A program made the position numbers and the translations under genes. From NCBI GenBank assembly GCA_028291515.1, contig JAQGHU010000077.1, forward strand, positions 91,687-155,686: a stretch of DNA of 64,000 nt. Reading direction: 5' to 3'. Of this stretch, positions 54,539 to 64,000 are shown in pieces (the stretch's first letter is position 1; every line of letters begins with the position of its first letter). The DNA is from Schlesneria sp. GTDB taxonomy: Bacteria; Planctomycetota; Planctomycetia; Planctomycetales; Planctomycetaceae. The notes under the pieces were generated by a model, which worked only from the letters and a program-made list of their open reading frames with translations, ran no database searches and was not told the origin of the DNA.

Positions 54539-56125
54539 TCAGGGTGCTGCACTCGTCCCTTTCGGCGACGCGTCTTCATTCGCGTTTGTTGGAACAGAGC
54601 TATCCGGTCCAGCCGGTTCAACGAGAGAGTTGCTAGTGTCTTCAAGTTCTGGCATCGGTCCCGATTCCTGCCCCAAAGTTTTTCCAAGGGCTTTCAGGCG
54701 CGTTCTTACCCTGGCGATGTGATCGCTTAACGAGCGATCGGATTCATACAGATAGATGACACTGATGAGGATCGATTTGGCTTGTATTGGATCGGTCCGT
54801 TCTAATGAAATCGCCCGGTCTAAGGCTTCCTGAATGAATGCTTGCGAGTAAGTTGGACGTTGGTTGCGGATTGTGGAGAGCAATTTGTCGACTGCCCGCA
54901 CGGTCAGTTTATGGCTGTCATCGCCAGCCAGAATTGCCCGCAACGATTCCAATTGACGCTTGGCTCCGGCGGCATCACCTGTTTTCCATTTCCAGCGAGC
55001 GGCCTGCAGAATTCGCTCTGGCTCCGATCCAGGCCCCGGCCCGGTCACGGCATTGTTCGTGGCATCATCAGCCTTCGACAAAAACCACCACAATCCTCCG
55101 ATCACCAGCGCCAGCATCGTCAACAACACCCAGGTATTGTTGAACATCCGCTCGAGAATTGTCGTCGGTTCTTCGCGAGCGCTATGAGCTCGCATCAGAT
55201 CACGAACGAACGTCGCGCCCATGTTGCCACCGGCGGCAACGGGATGAGCCAACCCCGTTTCGGCATCGGGATGAAGGATGACTTCCGGTTCTGAATTCTT
55301 CAGTTCGACTTTTCGCACCACCTCCTGAAGTCGCCGTGACACAACGTAGGCATCTGGCAAACGCTTGTCCGGACTCTTCTCCAGCAATTGACAGACAATG
55401 TCATTCAGCCAGGAAGGAATCTCGGGCACATAATTGCGTGGTTGATCAAAGGTGCCAAACCGTTGCTTTTGCATGATCTCGGCAGGCGTGCCGCTGGCGA
55501 ACGGTGGCTGACCGACCAGCATGGTGTACAGCACGGCCCCCAGCGAATAGATGTCGCTGCGACGATCTACGCGCCGCCCTTCCACCTGTTCTGGCGACAT
55601 GAACTCAGCTGTTCCGATGATCGCACCTGTCATCGTGAGTTGCTCGGCCGCGAACACCTGCGCGACACCAAAGTCGGCGATCTTAATCGTGCCGTCGTTG
55701 GCAATCAGCAGATTTGACGGCTTCAAATCTCGATGGACGACCCCCACATCGTGCGCGTGCTTCAATCCGGCGCAGATTTGAATCGTCATCGAAATCGCTT
55801 CCTGCCAGGGGATTCGCCGGTCGCGACGCAAGCGACCTGTCAGTGTGTCCCCGTCGATGTACTCCATCGAATAGTAGTAAGTCTCGTTGTCGTCTGTGCC
55901 GCTCTCGAAAAACTTGACGATATTGGGATGGCTCAGCCGGCGAATCGCTTCGATTTCTCGATTGAATCGCATCACGAAGCCTTCTTCGCGAGCGAGCGAT
56001 GCAGGCAGCACTTTGATCGCAGCTTGCTTCTTCGTTTCTTCATGGATCCCGACATAGACGGTCCCCATCGCGCCAGCGCCGATCTTGCGATCGATCAGGT
56101 AAGGTCCAACTCGGACGGGATGCAT
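54539..56125 (-). CDS. Ser/Thr protein kinase with a C-terminal TPR-like extracytoplasmic part
   Basis: 528 residues from the ATG at 56125 (MHPVRVGPYLIDRKIGAG); the frame is open to a TTG at 56179. Kinase domain (about 9-275): GAGAMG (16-21), K38, HRDLKPSN with Asp133, DFG at 151-153, activation segment SPEQ. A juxtamembrane linker (about 280-330) leads to one transmembrane helix (VLLTMLALVIGGLWWFL) and an extracytoplasmic helical region (about 365-500) with repeats that look TPR-like. This is the standard planctomycete receptor-kinase layout, the reverse of the kinase at 40480. Substrates unknown. Confidence 0.93.
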   Translation of the reverse strand: MHPVRVGPYLIDRKIGAGAMGTVYVGIHEETKKQAAIKVLPASLAREEGFVMRFNREIEAIRRLSHPNIVKFFESGTDDNETYYYSMEYIDGDTLTGRLRRDRRIPWQEAISMTIQICAGLKHAHDVGVVHRDLKPSNLLIANDGTIKIADFGVAQVFAAEQLTMTGAIIGTAEFMSPEQVEGRRVDRRSDIYSLGAVLYTMLVGQPPFASGTPAEIMQKQRFGTFDQPRNYVPEIPSWLNDIVCQLLEKSPDKRLPDAYVVSRRLQEVVRKVELKNSEPEVILHPDAETGLAHPVAAGGNMGATFVRDLMRAHSAREEPTTILERMFNNTWVLLTMLALVIGGLWWFLSKADDATNNAVTGPGPGSEPERILQAARWKWKTGDAAGAKRQLESLRAILAGDDSHKLTVRAVDKLLSTIRNQRPTYSQAFIQEALDRAISLERTDPIQAKSILISVIYLYESDRSLSDHIARVRTRLKALGKTLGQESGPMPELEDTSNSLVEPAGPDSSVPTNANEDASPKGTSAAP

Positions 56126-56275
56126 GAGAGGAAGCTCAGAGGGGAATTCCAGACAGTGATCTATACCAACTATGCTCAATTCTGATGAATTCAGCCAACG
56201 TCGACGGAATTATATCATCTGCCAGACCGGTGTCAGTGAGACAGTTCAGCCGGAATCGGAAGGTTCTGCGCGAGA

Positions 56276-56596
56276 TCAATCCCCAATCACACGCGAAAGT
56301 AGCCGCTCTTCTGCCTCAAAGAACTCACGGCAAAGCGGCGATTGCTGATCAAGTATCACGAGCGGGGCATAAACGACCATCGCACACGATTCAACAGTGG
56401 GAGTGTACAGACCCGTTCTGCGAAGCAGCTTGATGGTCGGGACGGCACTCAGGAAATATCCCACCGGCAGCAGGACGGACATCGCGAGCACCAGTCCCCA
56501 TCGATTGATCGTGGGCGGGAAGGTCAGGACAAATCGACGGTGACCCAGCCGCATCGACAACCGCACAGACATCCAACCACGTCGACCTGACATCAT
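56276..56596 (-). CDS. Small membrane protein overlapping recJ
   Basis: 106 residues. The ATG at 56596 overlaps the recJ stop by ATGA, so it is very likely translated by coupling. It has an Arg-rich N-terminus and one hydrophobic helix (WGLVLAMSVLLPVGYFLSAVP), then a soluble part ending in FFEAEERLLSRV. It is of the short planctomycete membrane-protein type with a post-helix YAPLVILD motif; function unknown. Confidence 0.7.
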   Translation of the reverse strand: MMSGRRGWMSVRLSMRLGHRRFVLTFPPTINRWGLVLAMSVLLPVGYFLSAVPTIKLLRRTGLYTPTVESCAMVVYAPLVILDQQSPLCREFFEAEERLLSRVIGD

Positions 56597-58335
56597 GGCG
56601 TCTCTGCGGGGTGCCAATCCAACAGTTGAAACTCCACCTTTTCACGCCCCTGAAAACGATTGATTGTCGGTTGGAAACAGATCGAGATGGCCCCGGCAAC
56701 TTGATTCAATTCGTCGGCCCATTCCCCTTTGCCGAACGCCACTCCGCGAATCGATTCACCGAACTGCCGGACTTGAATCGAAAGATGTCGTTCGCCTTCC
56801 CCCATCTTCTTGGCGGCGACCAGCGTGACGTTGCTCGCCACAAATACGGGACGTGAATTATGAGCACCAAAGGGGCCCAATCGCTCCAAGTCCGAAATCG
56901 ACTTCAGATTCAAGTCGGCCAGCCGGATTTCCGCATCGATCGCCAACTCCGCCTGACCAGGCAGCACCTGATGGTTTTCGGCAACGAATTGACTGAACGC
57001 AACGCGAAAAGCATCGATCCCCGTTGGCTCGATCTTCAGTCCCGCAGCGGCGTGGTGCCCACCGTATCCAACCAGCAGATGCCGGCAGGCAGTGAGTCCT
57101 GCGTGCAGGTTGAAACCTGCAAACGATCGACCGCTTCCTTGAGCAAGCCCATTCACGCCATGGATCGAGATCATGATCGCAGGCCGCTGGAAGTGTTCGG
57201 CCACCCGACTGGCAACGATACCGATTACTCCCGGGTGCCATTCCTCATGAGCCAGCACCAACGCACGCTGATCGTGCCACTCTGGGCGTTCCGCAACCAG
57301 TTCCTTTGCCTGTTTGAGCATTCGGCGTTCAACCGTCTGCCGGTTGCGATTGAGTTCATCGAGATACGCTGCCAGCGCCACTGCCCGCTCCGCATCACTT
57401 GTCGTCAACAATTCCACAGCCAGTCGTGCTTGCCCCAATCGGCCGGCAGCATTAATTCGAGGAGCGATCGCGAAGGCGATATCTTCTGCTTGCAGTGCGG
57501 GGCGTTCCGATAACCCTGCCACTTTCATCAAAGCTTTCAGGCCGGGACTCGATCGCTCGATCAGGCTGGCCAGGCCGAAATGAACTAGAACGCGGTTCTC
57601 GTCAATCAATGGAACCACGTCCGCAATCGTTCCAATCGCGGCGAGGCCAATCGCGCTCAGCAGGAATTCGCGCATCTTCGGCGACGCTCGCTTGCCGTCA
57701 CCCAAACGAGCACAGATCGCCCAGGCAAGCTTAAACGCGACACCGACGCCGCAGAGTTCTCCGAATGGATATTCACCAGGCAGACGAGGATGAACCAACA
57801 CTGTGTCGACCGGAAGGGAATCCGCAAACTGGTGGTGATCGGTGATGATCAGCTCCAACCCCAACTCGCGAGCGAGCGCCGCTTCCGTGGCGCTCGTGAT
57901 TCCACAATCGACAGTGACGACGAGTCGAGCAGGATCTTCCGCATGAAGCTGCCGAATCGCATCGCAGTTCAGTCCATAGCCCTCTTCCAATCGACTGGGG
58001 ATGTAGTAGTCGACGTTGGCTCCGGTGAGTTGCAGGCAATGCCACAACAGACTGGTTGAAGTCACGCCGTCGACGTCATAGTCGCCATACACAGTGATGC
58101 GACGACCCGCATGCACTGCGGCGACGATGCAATCCGCAGCCTTACTTACTCCGGGCAGTTTCTCGGGATCGTGCAGATCAACCAGTTTCTTGGCGAGATA
58201 TTGCGTCGCCGCCTCTGCGGTTCCACAGCCTCGCGCGACAATCACCTGCGCCAGCAGCGGGGCAATCCGCAGTCGAGTACTTAGTTCGCGGACTCGCGTT
58301 TCGTCGTGCGACGCGATTCGCCACTGTCGATGCAT
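56593..58335 (-). CDS. recJ: Single-stranded-DNA-specific exonuclease
   Basis: 580 residues from the ATG at 58335, with GGAG six bases upstream. DHH phosphoesterase motifs: YGDYDVDGVTSTSLL (motif I), VTVDCGITS, and IITDHHQF (DHH). The DHHA1 part has the GGHHAAAGLK motif (about 400), followed by the OB-like C-terminal domain. RecJ degrades single-stranded DNA 5' to 3' in recombination and mismatch repair. The small membrane gene overlaps its end. Confidence 0.96.
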   Translation of the reverse strand: MHRQWRIASHDETRVRELSTRLRIAPLLAQVIVARGCGTAEAATQYLAKKLVDLHDPEKLPGVSKAADCIVAAVHAGRRITVYGDYDVDGVTSTSLLWHCLQLTGANVDYYIPSRLEEGYGLNCDAIRQLHAEDPARLVVTVDCGITSATEAALARELGLELIITDHHQFADSLPVDTVLVHPRLPGEYPFGELCGVGVAFKLAWAICARLGDGKRASPKMREFLLSAIGLAAIGTIADVVPLIDENRVLVHFGLASLIERSSPGLKALMKVAGLSERPALQAEDIAFAIAPRINAAGRLGQARLAVELLTTSDAERAVALAAYLDELNRNRQTVERRMLKQAKELVAERPEWHDQRALVLAHEEWHPGVIGIVASRVAEHFQRPAIMISIHGVNGLAQGSGRSFAGFNLHAGLTACRHLLVGYGGHHAAAGLKIEPTGIDAFRVAFSQFVAENHQVLPGQAELAIDAEIRLADLNLKSISDLERLGPFGAHNSRPVFVASNVTLVAAKKMGEGERHLSIQVRQFGESIRGVAFGKGEWADELNQVAGAISICFQPTINRFQGREKVEFQLLDWHPAETP

Positions 58336-58673
58336 CAAAGACTCCATTCGCAACTTAATATTCTCAAAAGGCTATTTCACCGATCCCCAGGGACAATGTC
58401 AAAGCGAAGACATCGCTGGCCGCTTGTAGAAATTCCCGGAGGGACGAGAGAACTCTTCCGGTTGCGAACGAGAATGCAAGCAGTTCGAGATGCAGGCTGC
58501 CGTCTCTTGCGTTCAAACGGGAATGATCATCGAAGTCTTCTGTCGTCCCTGTCGGGACTTTCCGGTCATCACTCGTCGTCGTACCCACCACTGTGGTGGG
58601 CTATTGTCGGCTGTCCCTACCGGGACTAAGCACCCAAGTCACATGCATGCCGCGACCAGAAATTGCGTATCGT
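58336..58673. other. Intergenic region upstream of recJ with a hairpin cluster
   Basis: 338 bp with no gene seen. It contains the REP-like hairpin cluster listed at 58545-58626; the rest shows nothing clear. Confidence 0.4.
58545..58626. repeat. REP-like cluster of three hairpins
   Basis: GTCCC-TGTC-GGGAC (58545-58558), CCCACCA-CTG-TGGTGGG (58584-58600) and GTCCC-TACC-GGGAC (58613-58626). The two outer hairpins share GTCCC/GGGAC arms and flank the middle one. This order resembles extragenic REP-type elements seen in many genomes; copies elsewhere could not be tested here. Confidence 0.65.
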
Positions 58674-60128
58674 TTACGCCAGAATGCCCTTGACCACCTC
58701 GCCGTGGACATCGGTCAAACGATAATCGCGGCCTTGGAAGCGATAGGTCAGCTTCGTGTGATCGAAGCCCAACAGGTGCATGATTGTCGCCTGCAGGTCA
58801 TGCACGTGGACTTTGTCGCGGGCGATCGAGAACCCGAGTTCATCCGATTCGCCATACATCAAGCCACCTTTGACGCCGCCGCCTGCGAGCCACATGGAGT
58901 AGCAATCGGGGAAGTGGTCACGTCCCAGGTTTGCGCTGGCGGCCGTGCGACCTTCACGGAATGGGGTGCGTCCGAACTCGCCGCCACAAATGATCAGCGT
59001 GTCCTTCAGCATGTCGCGTTGTTTCAAGTCTTTGATCAATGCCGCGACCGGCTTGTCCATGGTCGCGCATTTGTTCGTCAGACCATCCGTTAACGCTTCG
59101 CCCGGCCCGGTGCCGTGGAAGTCCCAGCCCCAATCGAAGAGTTGGACGAAGCGGACACCCTGCTCGCAAAGACGTCGGGCAAGCAGGCAGTTGTTCGCGA
59201 AACTGGCCCCGCCGGGCATCGCGCCGTAGGACTCCAGCGTCTCTTTGGTTTCCTTGGTGATATCCATCACCTCAGGAACGGACATCTGCATGCGGAAGGC
59301 AAGTTCATACTGAGCGATCCGAGTCAGCGTTTCCGGGTGGCCCAGTTCCTGAGCCTGCAGTTCATTCAGATCATGCAGCGCGTCGAGTGTCTGCCGTCGC
59401 AATTCGCGATTCATGCCCGGAGGATCGGACGCATACAGCACGGGGTCACCCTTGGAGCGACATTGCACCCCTTGAAAGACGGATGGTAGAAATCCGCTGC
59501 CGTAGGAATTCTTACCACCGTTCGGCTGCACGCCGCTGGAAATGAGCACCACGAACCCCGGCAGGTTTTCGTTCTCTGAGCCTAGGCCGTAAGTCGCCCA
59601 CGACCCCATCGATGGGCGGCCCGATCGCGCCGATCCGGTGTAGAGCAACAGTTCCGCCGGAGCGTGATTGAACTGCTCGGTGAACATAGACCGGATCACA
59701 CACATCTCGTCAGCGACGGAGTGCAGATTCGGAATCGCATCTGAGAGCCAGACACCTCCCTGGCCGTGCTGAGCGAACTTGCGAGGAGTTCCGAGCAGTT
59801 TTGGCGTCCCCGACGTGAAGGCGAATCGCTTACCCTTGATGAACGAGTCAGGAGCATCCTGGCCGCTCAGTCGCACCAGTTCCGGTTTGTAGTCGTACAG
59901 ATCCAGATGCGGCGGCGATCCTGTGAGATGCAGGTAGATCACCCGCTTCGCTTTGGGTGCGAAGTGCGGAGTCTTCGCTGCCAACGGATTCACGACAGAC
60001 GATTCGGCAGCGCCGGCTGAGTTCGTGCCGAGTAGCGACGAGAGCGCCAACCCACCCAGGCCGACTTGAGTCGTCTGCAGGAACTGACGGCGAGTTTGCA
60101 GTTGCAGATTGGTGACATGCGGATTCAT
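58674..60128 (-). CDS. DUF1501 protein, Tat-exported
   Basis: 484 residues. The N-terminus carries a twin-arginine signal, TRRQFLQTTQVGLGGLALSS, followed by the DUF1501 domain of the sulfatase/alkaline-phosphatase superfamily: RVIYLHLTGSPPHLDLYDYKP, WATYGLGSENENLPGFVV, FVQLFDWGWDFHGTGPGEAL and CGGEFGRTPFREGR. DUF1501 genes are a planctomycete hallmark and almost always sit next to a PSCyt/DUF1553 gene, as here 56 bp downstream of it. The two proteins are thought to act together in the periplasm; the reaction is unknown. GAGG upstream of the start fits. Confidence 0.95.
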   Translation of the reverse strand: MNPHVTNLQLQTRRQFLQTTQVGLGGLALSSLLGTNSAGAAESSVVNPLAAKTPHFAPKAKRVIYLHLTGSPPHLDLYDYKPELVRLSGQDAPDSFIKGKRFAFTSGTPKLLGTPRKFAQHGQGGVWLSDAIPNLHSVADEMCVIRSMFTEQFNHAPAELLLYTGSARSGRPSMGSWATYGLGSENENLPGFVVLISSGVQPNGGKNSYGSGFLPSVFQGVQCRSKGDPVLYASDPPGMNRELRRQTLDALHDLNELQAQELGHPETLTRIAQYELAFRMQMSVPEVMDITKETKETLESYGAMPGGASFANNCLLARRLCEQGVRFVQLFDWGWDFHGTGPGEALTDGLTNKCATMDKPVAALIKDLKQRDMLKDTLIICGGEFGRTPFREGRTAASANLGRDHFPDCYSMWLAGGGVKGGLMYGESDELGFSIARDKVHVHDLQATIMHLLGFDHTKLTYRFQGRDYRLTDVHGEVVKGILA

Positions 60129-60184
60129 CAGCGGACCTCACGGACAATGAATTCAAGTATTGCAGAAGGGAACGGCGGTCGTCG

Positions 60185-63100
60185 CTACCTTTTCATGATC
60201 GTCTCATCCAAGTTGAGCAGCACGTTGCCGACAACGGTCCATGCAGCCAGTTCATCAGGTTTCATGCCTTCGGGAACTGGTCCCAGTGGATCGGTCGCCA
60301 TGCGTTTCGCATCGTCTGCATTCTGCGAATACTTGGCGAGCGATTGGTCGTACAGTTTCACCAATCGGACCAATTCGGCTTCTTGCGGTTGCCGTGACAG
60401 TGTCAGTCGGAAGCCGTAGCGAACGCGGTCGACGGTCTCGCCTTCGCTCTTTGCGATGCGGCGAGCCAACGCTTGAGCCGCTTCGATGTAGACGGGATCA
60501 TTCAGCGTGACGAGCGCCTGCAAAGGGGTGTTCGTCCGACCGCGCCGCACAGTGCAGACCTCGCGATTGGGGGCATCGAATGTGGCCATCGAGGGATAGG
60601 GGTTCGAGCGTCGCCAAGTCGTGTAGAGACCTCGACGATATTTGTCTTCACCTGCACTTGTCTGCCAATCGATTCCTGATCCGAAGGCGGCACTCAGTCC
60701 GCTCATCGGTTGAGATGGCTTCACGGGCGGACCGTACATTTTCGGACTGAGCAACCCGCTGATCATCATCGCCTGATCGCGAAGGACTTCGGCTGACAAA
60801 CGGAATCGAGGGCCGCGGGCCAGCAGGCGATTGTCGGGATCGCGATGCTGCAGTTCGGGTGTGACTTTGGACGACTGTTGATAGGCGGCCGACATCACTA
60901 ATGTTTTCAGCAGTGCCTTGGTGTCCCATTTCAGTCGAATCAATTCCGTCGCCAGCCAGTCGAGCAGTTCGGGATGAAACGGCTGATCGCCCTGCGTGCC
61001 GAACTCTTCACTCGTGGCCACGATGCCCGTCCCGAAGATTTGTTCCCAATAACGGTTCACGATCACTCGGGCGGTCAGCGGATTATTTTCGTCGATCAGC
61101 CACTTGGCCAACGTCAAACGGTTTCGCGGGGCGTCGGCAGGCAAAGGGGGAAATACGGCTGGTGTCCCCTCCGTCACTGCCGCACCCAAGTCCTCGAAGT
61201 TGCCGCGAATCTGGATTTTGCTGACACGTCGATTCGCGTCCATCTCTTTCATAATCGGTACGGTTTCGGGCTTCAGATCGGCAAGTTGCTTTTGCAGGCC
61301 CGCAATCATTTTCCTGGTCTGATCGAGTGCCGGGGCAATGCTCAGATAATGTTGCGTGATGCTTTCGACTTGCTGCGGTGTTCGACTGGCGACAGGAACT
61401 CGCAGGGCATCGATGACGGCTGCGGGCGTTCGAGCCCATTGCTCCACTTGGGGTTCGTCTGTGGCCGACAAGCGGAAGTGGCCGAGTGTGTGGTTGGCGT
61501 GGTTCGATTGCTGCTCGATCGAGACCGTCAGCACCGAACCGGCAGGGACTTCGACAGGCGTCTTGGCGACCAGAGTCAAGGCATGCGGCTGACCGATGCC
61601 GCCTCCCACCGCCCAGCCTTTGGTCTTGGGATCCTTATTGTTCAGGACATTGGCGGCCTCGAAGGACGACTGTGAGTAGTCCGCCAAGGCGACTTGAAAC
61701 TCAATCGCTCGTTGACCATTCACCGAGAATTCGGCACTGGGGTTTGGATGAGTCTTCACGTCGGTTTGCCAGATCGGTTCGTGCTTGTCATTCAGCACGA
61801 TCAGTTTGAAATTTGCCAACCGGTCACCTGCTCCGTCCGTTCGATTCCAGATCGCGATGCGATCAATTTTTTGCTCAGACTTCAGATCAACTTCCCACCA
61901 GGGATTGTCACCGGCCGCGGTGTGCGTGGTGGACTTGCCTTCGTAGTAGTGGCCGTTCGTGTTGCCATCGATCGCCAGCTTGGCACTCCCGTCAAAGTCG
62001 ACACTGATCTGCTTGGCTTCACCTTGCAGAGCGATATTGTCAGCCCCCTGGAAGACCTGGACTTCGGCGAGCGAAAGATATTTGCTCTTGCCTGGCAATT
62101 CCACGCGGACGAACCGTCCATTCAGTGACGTTCCGGTCGGTGGCGTGATCAGAGCCGAGACTTTGGTAATCACAAAATTCCCCCCCGCGTGGCCGGGGCC
62201 TTTGCCGGGCAATGCGTCGTGAGGCAGGGGTTCCAACCGGATCGCACGAATGGTCGAGCCGTCCAGTGGCACTTCGACCGCATAGTTGTCGTTCTTCGCA
62301 GCGGTGGCCATATAGACAGCACCGGTATCATCGATCTTCGCTTCCAGTCCCGCCTCCGATTTCACAGCGGTCGGTTTCAGTCCGCGCCAGGACAGGTTCA
62401 GCGGAAAGGCGGCCTGCCATGTTGTTTGAGCCGATTGCAACTCTGGCGTCACCGTTTTCAAGACCGGTTCGAGCTTGGCGAGATCCTCTTTCCAAGTGGC
62501 CTGCTGCTGCTTCTGCGAATCCGTATAGATCGACAGCAGGGGCGATTCGTCGCCGCGGTCGGCATCTCCCGTGTTGTTGAAGAACGCGAACAGCTTGTAG
62601 AACTCTTCATGCGTGATCGGATCGTACTTATGGCTGTGGCACTGAACGCAGTTGATGGTCGTGCCCATCCAGACCGCCATCGTCGTGTTGACTCGATCGA
62701 CAACGGCGACGTTGCGGAACTCTTCGTCGTTCGTGCCCCCTTCGTTGTTGGTCAACGTGTTGCGATGAAACGCGGTCGCAATGAGTTGGTCTTCCGTCGG
62801 TTCAGGGAGCAGGTCGCCCGCGATCTGCTCGATCGTGAACTGATCGAACGGTTTGTTTGCGTTTAGCGACTGAATCACATAGTCACGAAACAGCCAGATC
62901 CTCCTCGCAGGATCATCGGCATAGCCAGCCGAATCGGCATAGCGCGACAGGTCGAGCCACATTTGCGCCCAATGCTCGCCAAATGTCGGCTTGGTTAGCA
63001 GACGATCGACCAACTTCTCGTAGGCCTTGGAATCTTGATCATTGACGAAGGCATCGACCTCTTCGATGGTCGGGGGCAGGCCGGTCAGATCGAGTGACAC

Positions 63101-63658
63101 GCGACGAATGAGGGCGTACTTGTCGGCCGGGACGGATGGCCGCAGCCCCTCTTTCTCCAGTCGCGCCAGCAGGAACCGATCAACCTCATTGCGTGGCCAG
63201 GCGGCATCCTGGACTTTGGGAAGTTCTGGTCGCGCAGGCTTCGTGTAGGACCAATGGCCCTCATACTTTGCCCCTTGCTTGATCCAGCTTTCCAGCAGTC
63301 CGATTTCCTCCGCCGTCAGCTTTTTGGGAGACGACTTAGGAGGCATTACCAAATCCGGATCGGTCGATCTAACCCGGTGCAGCAGGACGGACAGTTCCGG
63401 CTTCCCAGGAACGACCGCCTTCTTGCCATCACCCAGATCCACGGTCATTCCATCCGACGTATCCAGTCGCAGTCCATCCTGTCCCCCTTTGCGTTCTTTT
63501 TCATCGGGCCCGTGACAGAAGATGCAGTTGTTCGACAGGATTGGACGGATGTCGCGCCGGAAATCGATCGTACGATCCGCCGCTCGACTGGTTTGTGCAT
63601 TCCCGACGATGATCACAATGGCGAGGAATGTCAGGTGACGGAACCAAGTCGACGTCAT
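60185..63658 (-). CDS. PSD1 protein with planctomycete cytochrome c, DUF1549 and DUF1553 domains
   Basis: 1157 residues from the ATG at 63658 (an alternative TTG lies at 63673). A signal peptide is followed by the PSCyt1 domain (about 30-110; haem motif CIFCH), DUF1549 (about 150-360; PRNEVDRFLLARLEKEG and FRNVAVVDRVNTT, with a second CxxCH, CVQCH), an F5/8-type beta-sandwich region (about 440-720, with SKYLSLAEVQVF and GNTNGHYY), and DUF1553 (about 850-1100; RVIVNRYWEQIFGTGIV, LLDWLATELI, NTPLQALVTLNDP). It forms an operon with the DUF1501 gene. A periplasmic electron-transfer or carbohydrate role is suggested by the cytochrome and discoidin-like parts. Confidence 0.95.
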   Translation of the reverse strand: MTSTWFRHLTFLAIVIIVGNAQTSRAADRTIDFRRDIRPILSNNCIFCHGPDEKERKGGQDGLRLDTSDGMTVDLGDGKKAVVPGKPELSVLLHRVRSTDPDLVMPPKSSPKKLTAEEIGLLESWIKQGAKYEGHWSYTKPARPELPKVQDAAWPRNEVDRFLLARLEKEGLRPSVPADKYALIRRVSLDLTGLPPTIEEVDAFVNDQDSKAYEKLVDRLLTKPTFGEHWAQMWLDLSRYADSAGYADDPARRIWLFRDYVIQSLNANKPFDQFTIEQIAGDLLPEPTEDQLIATAFHRNTLTNNEGGTNDEEFRNVAVVDRVNTTMAVWMGTTINCVQCHSHKYDPITHEEFYKLFAFFNNTGDADRGDESPLLSIYTDSQKQQQATWKEDLAKLEPVLKTVTPELQSAQTTWQAAFPLNLSWRGLKPTAVKSEAGLEAKIDDTGAVYMATAAKNDNYAVEVPLDGSTIRAIRLEPLPHDALPGKGPGHAGGNFVITKVSALITPPTGTSLNGRFVRVELPGKSKYLSLAEVQVFQGADNIALQGEAKQISVDFDGSAKLAIDGNTNGHYYEGKSTTHTAAGDNPWWEVDLKSEQKIDRIAIWNRTDGAGDRLANFKLIVLNDKHEPIWQTDVKTHPNPSAEFSVNGQRAIEFQVALADYSQSSFEAANVLNNKDPKTKGWAVGGGIGQPHALTLVAKTPVEVPAGSVLTVSIEQQSNHANHTLGHFRLSATDEPQVEQWARTPAAVIDALRVPVASRTPQQVESITQHYLSIAPALDQTRKMIAGLQKQLADLKPETVPIMKEMDANRRVSKIQIRGNFEDLGAAVTEGTPAVFPPLPADAPRNRLTLAKWLIDENNPLTARVIVNRYWEQIFGTGIVATSEEFGTQGDQPFHPELLDWLATELIRLKWDTKALLKTLVMSAAYQQSSKVTPELQHRDPDNRLLARGPRFRLSAEVLRDQAMMISGLLSPKMYGPPVKPSQPMSGLSAAFGSGIDWQTSAGEDKYRRGLYTTWRRSNPYPSMATFDAPNREVCTVRRGRTNTPLQALVTLNDPVYIEAAQALARRIAKSEGETVDRVRYGFRLTLSRQPQEAELVRLVKLYDQSLAKYSQNADDAKRMATDPLGPVPEGMKPDELAAWTVVGNVLLNLDETIMKR

Positions 63659-63923
63659 TGCGCGAGGCCTCAACGGGGATGACTACTGGCGGGAGTTCGG
63701 CTGGATTATGAAGCTTGTCTCACCCATGAGAATCAACGCAGGTTGATCTGTCCAGTGGAATCACTGGATTCGATCGAATGTGAGCGTCGCAGCTGCCCGA
63801 CACAACCCGGTTTGCATGACACCATTGTCCTTGAAATTATCAAGGAACGATCCCGATTGTGCCGCCAGCTTCAAAGCCAGCTAAAGCCCGGCAGGGAAGA
63901 CTTGTGCTGATTATTAGTCTGGC

Positions 63924-64000
63924 ATGTCCGACACAACCTCTCGACAAGACTTAGAAGGATGTGGTTTGTCGCCGTTGGACCACGCCCTTTTCAAAGCGTT
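63924..64000 (+). CDS. Possible start of a gene running off the right edge
   Basis: An ATG at 63924 opens a frame (MSDTTSRQDLEGCGLSPLDH...) with no stop before the window ends. There is no clear ribosome binding site and only 25 codons are visible, so product and reality are uncertain. Confidence 0.3.
   Translation, partial: MSDTTSRQDLEGCGLSPLDHALFKA

Overview
The window looks like a chromosomal segment from a planctomycete (Planctomycetota, probably a Schlesneria/Gimesia-like member of Planctomycetales). This rests on the family mix, not on a database search: DUF1501 and PSCyt1/DUF1549/DUF1553 proteins in tandem, a DUF1559 prepilin-like protein with a small lipoprotein, DUF1570 and DUF1571 proteins, a large multihaem cytochrome c paired with a beta-propeller protein, many Hanks-type kinases, and Gly/Tyr-rich secreted proteins. 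Base composition is moderately GC-rich and many starts have a recognisable GGAG-type ribosome binding site.

Layout. 1-7.8 kb: the end of a PfkB-type sugar kinase, a degenerate enhancer-binding-protein-like regulator, tRNA-Ser(GCU) with a terminator, a glycosyltransferase/BshC-like pair, and secreted or membrane proteins. 7.8-13.4 kb: an RluD-type pseudouridine synthase, a MITE-like element with perfect 28-bp inverted ends, and a two-gene operon for a five-haem PA14 cytochrome and a beta-propeller dehydrogenase-like protein. 13.6-19.5 kb: a small membrane protein and then the most interesting locus, a complete retron (HEAT/ARM-repeat protein, winged-helix/SWIM protein, msr-msd RNA, reverse transcriptase). 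19.8-23.4 kb: a type II secretion/type IV pilus-like group (DUF1559, lipoprotein, GspF, GspG-like). 23.5-29.6 kb: a secreted HEXXH peptidase-like protein, asparagine synthetase and a three-gene membrane-protein operon. 30-38 kb: a 1433-residue hybrid sensor kinase, a repetitive secreted TPR protein, a SnoaL-like secreted protein and an HNH nuclease. 38-45.8 kb: an unknown protein, an SDR, a membrane-anchored Ser/Thr kinase, a beta-lactamase-fold hydrolase, and an anti-sigma/ECF-sigma pair whose sigma gene is internally disrupted. 45.9-54.5 kb: DUF1570, DUF1571, panC and lgt on the minus strand, then an ABC exporter, a PQQ-type beta-propeller protein and an SDR on the plus strand. 54.5-63.7 kb: a second Ser/Thr kinase, recJ with a small overlapping membrane gene, a REP-like hairpin cluster, and the DUF1501/PSD1 pair. 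A possible new gene opens at the right edge.

How the genes work together. The retron locus has the layout I know as type XIII: an ARM/HEAT protein and a WH-SWIM protein upstream of the RT, with ATGA overlap between the two accessory genes. Between the SWIM gene and the RT, the sequence contains interrupted complementary a1/a2 ends (17564-17592 with 17783-17808), an msr-type hairpin and a 23-bp perfect msd hairpin. The RT has the retron-specific NAxxH and VTG motifs and a YADD active site. By analogy with other retrons it is probably an anti-phage module. The rest of the window is mostly planctomycete housekeeping, cell-envelope and signalling genes.
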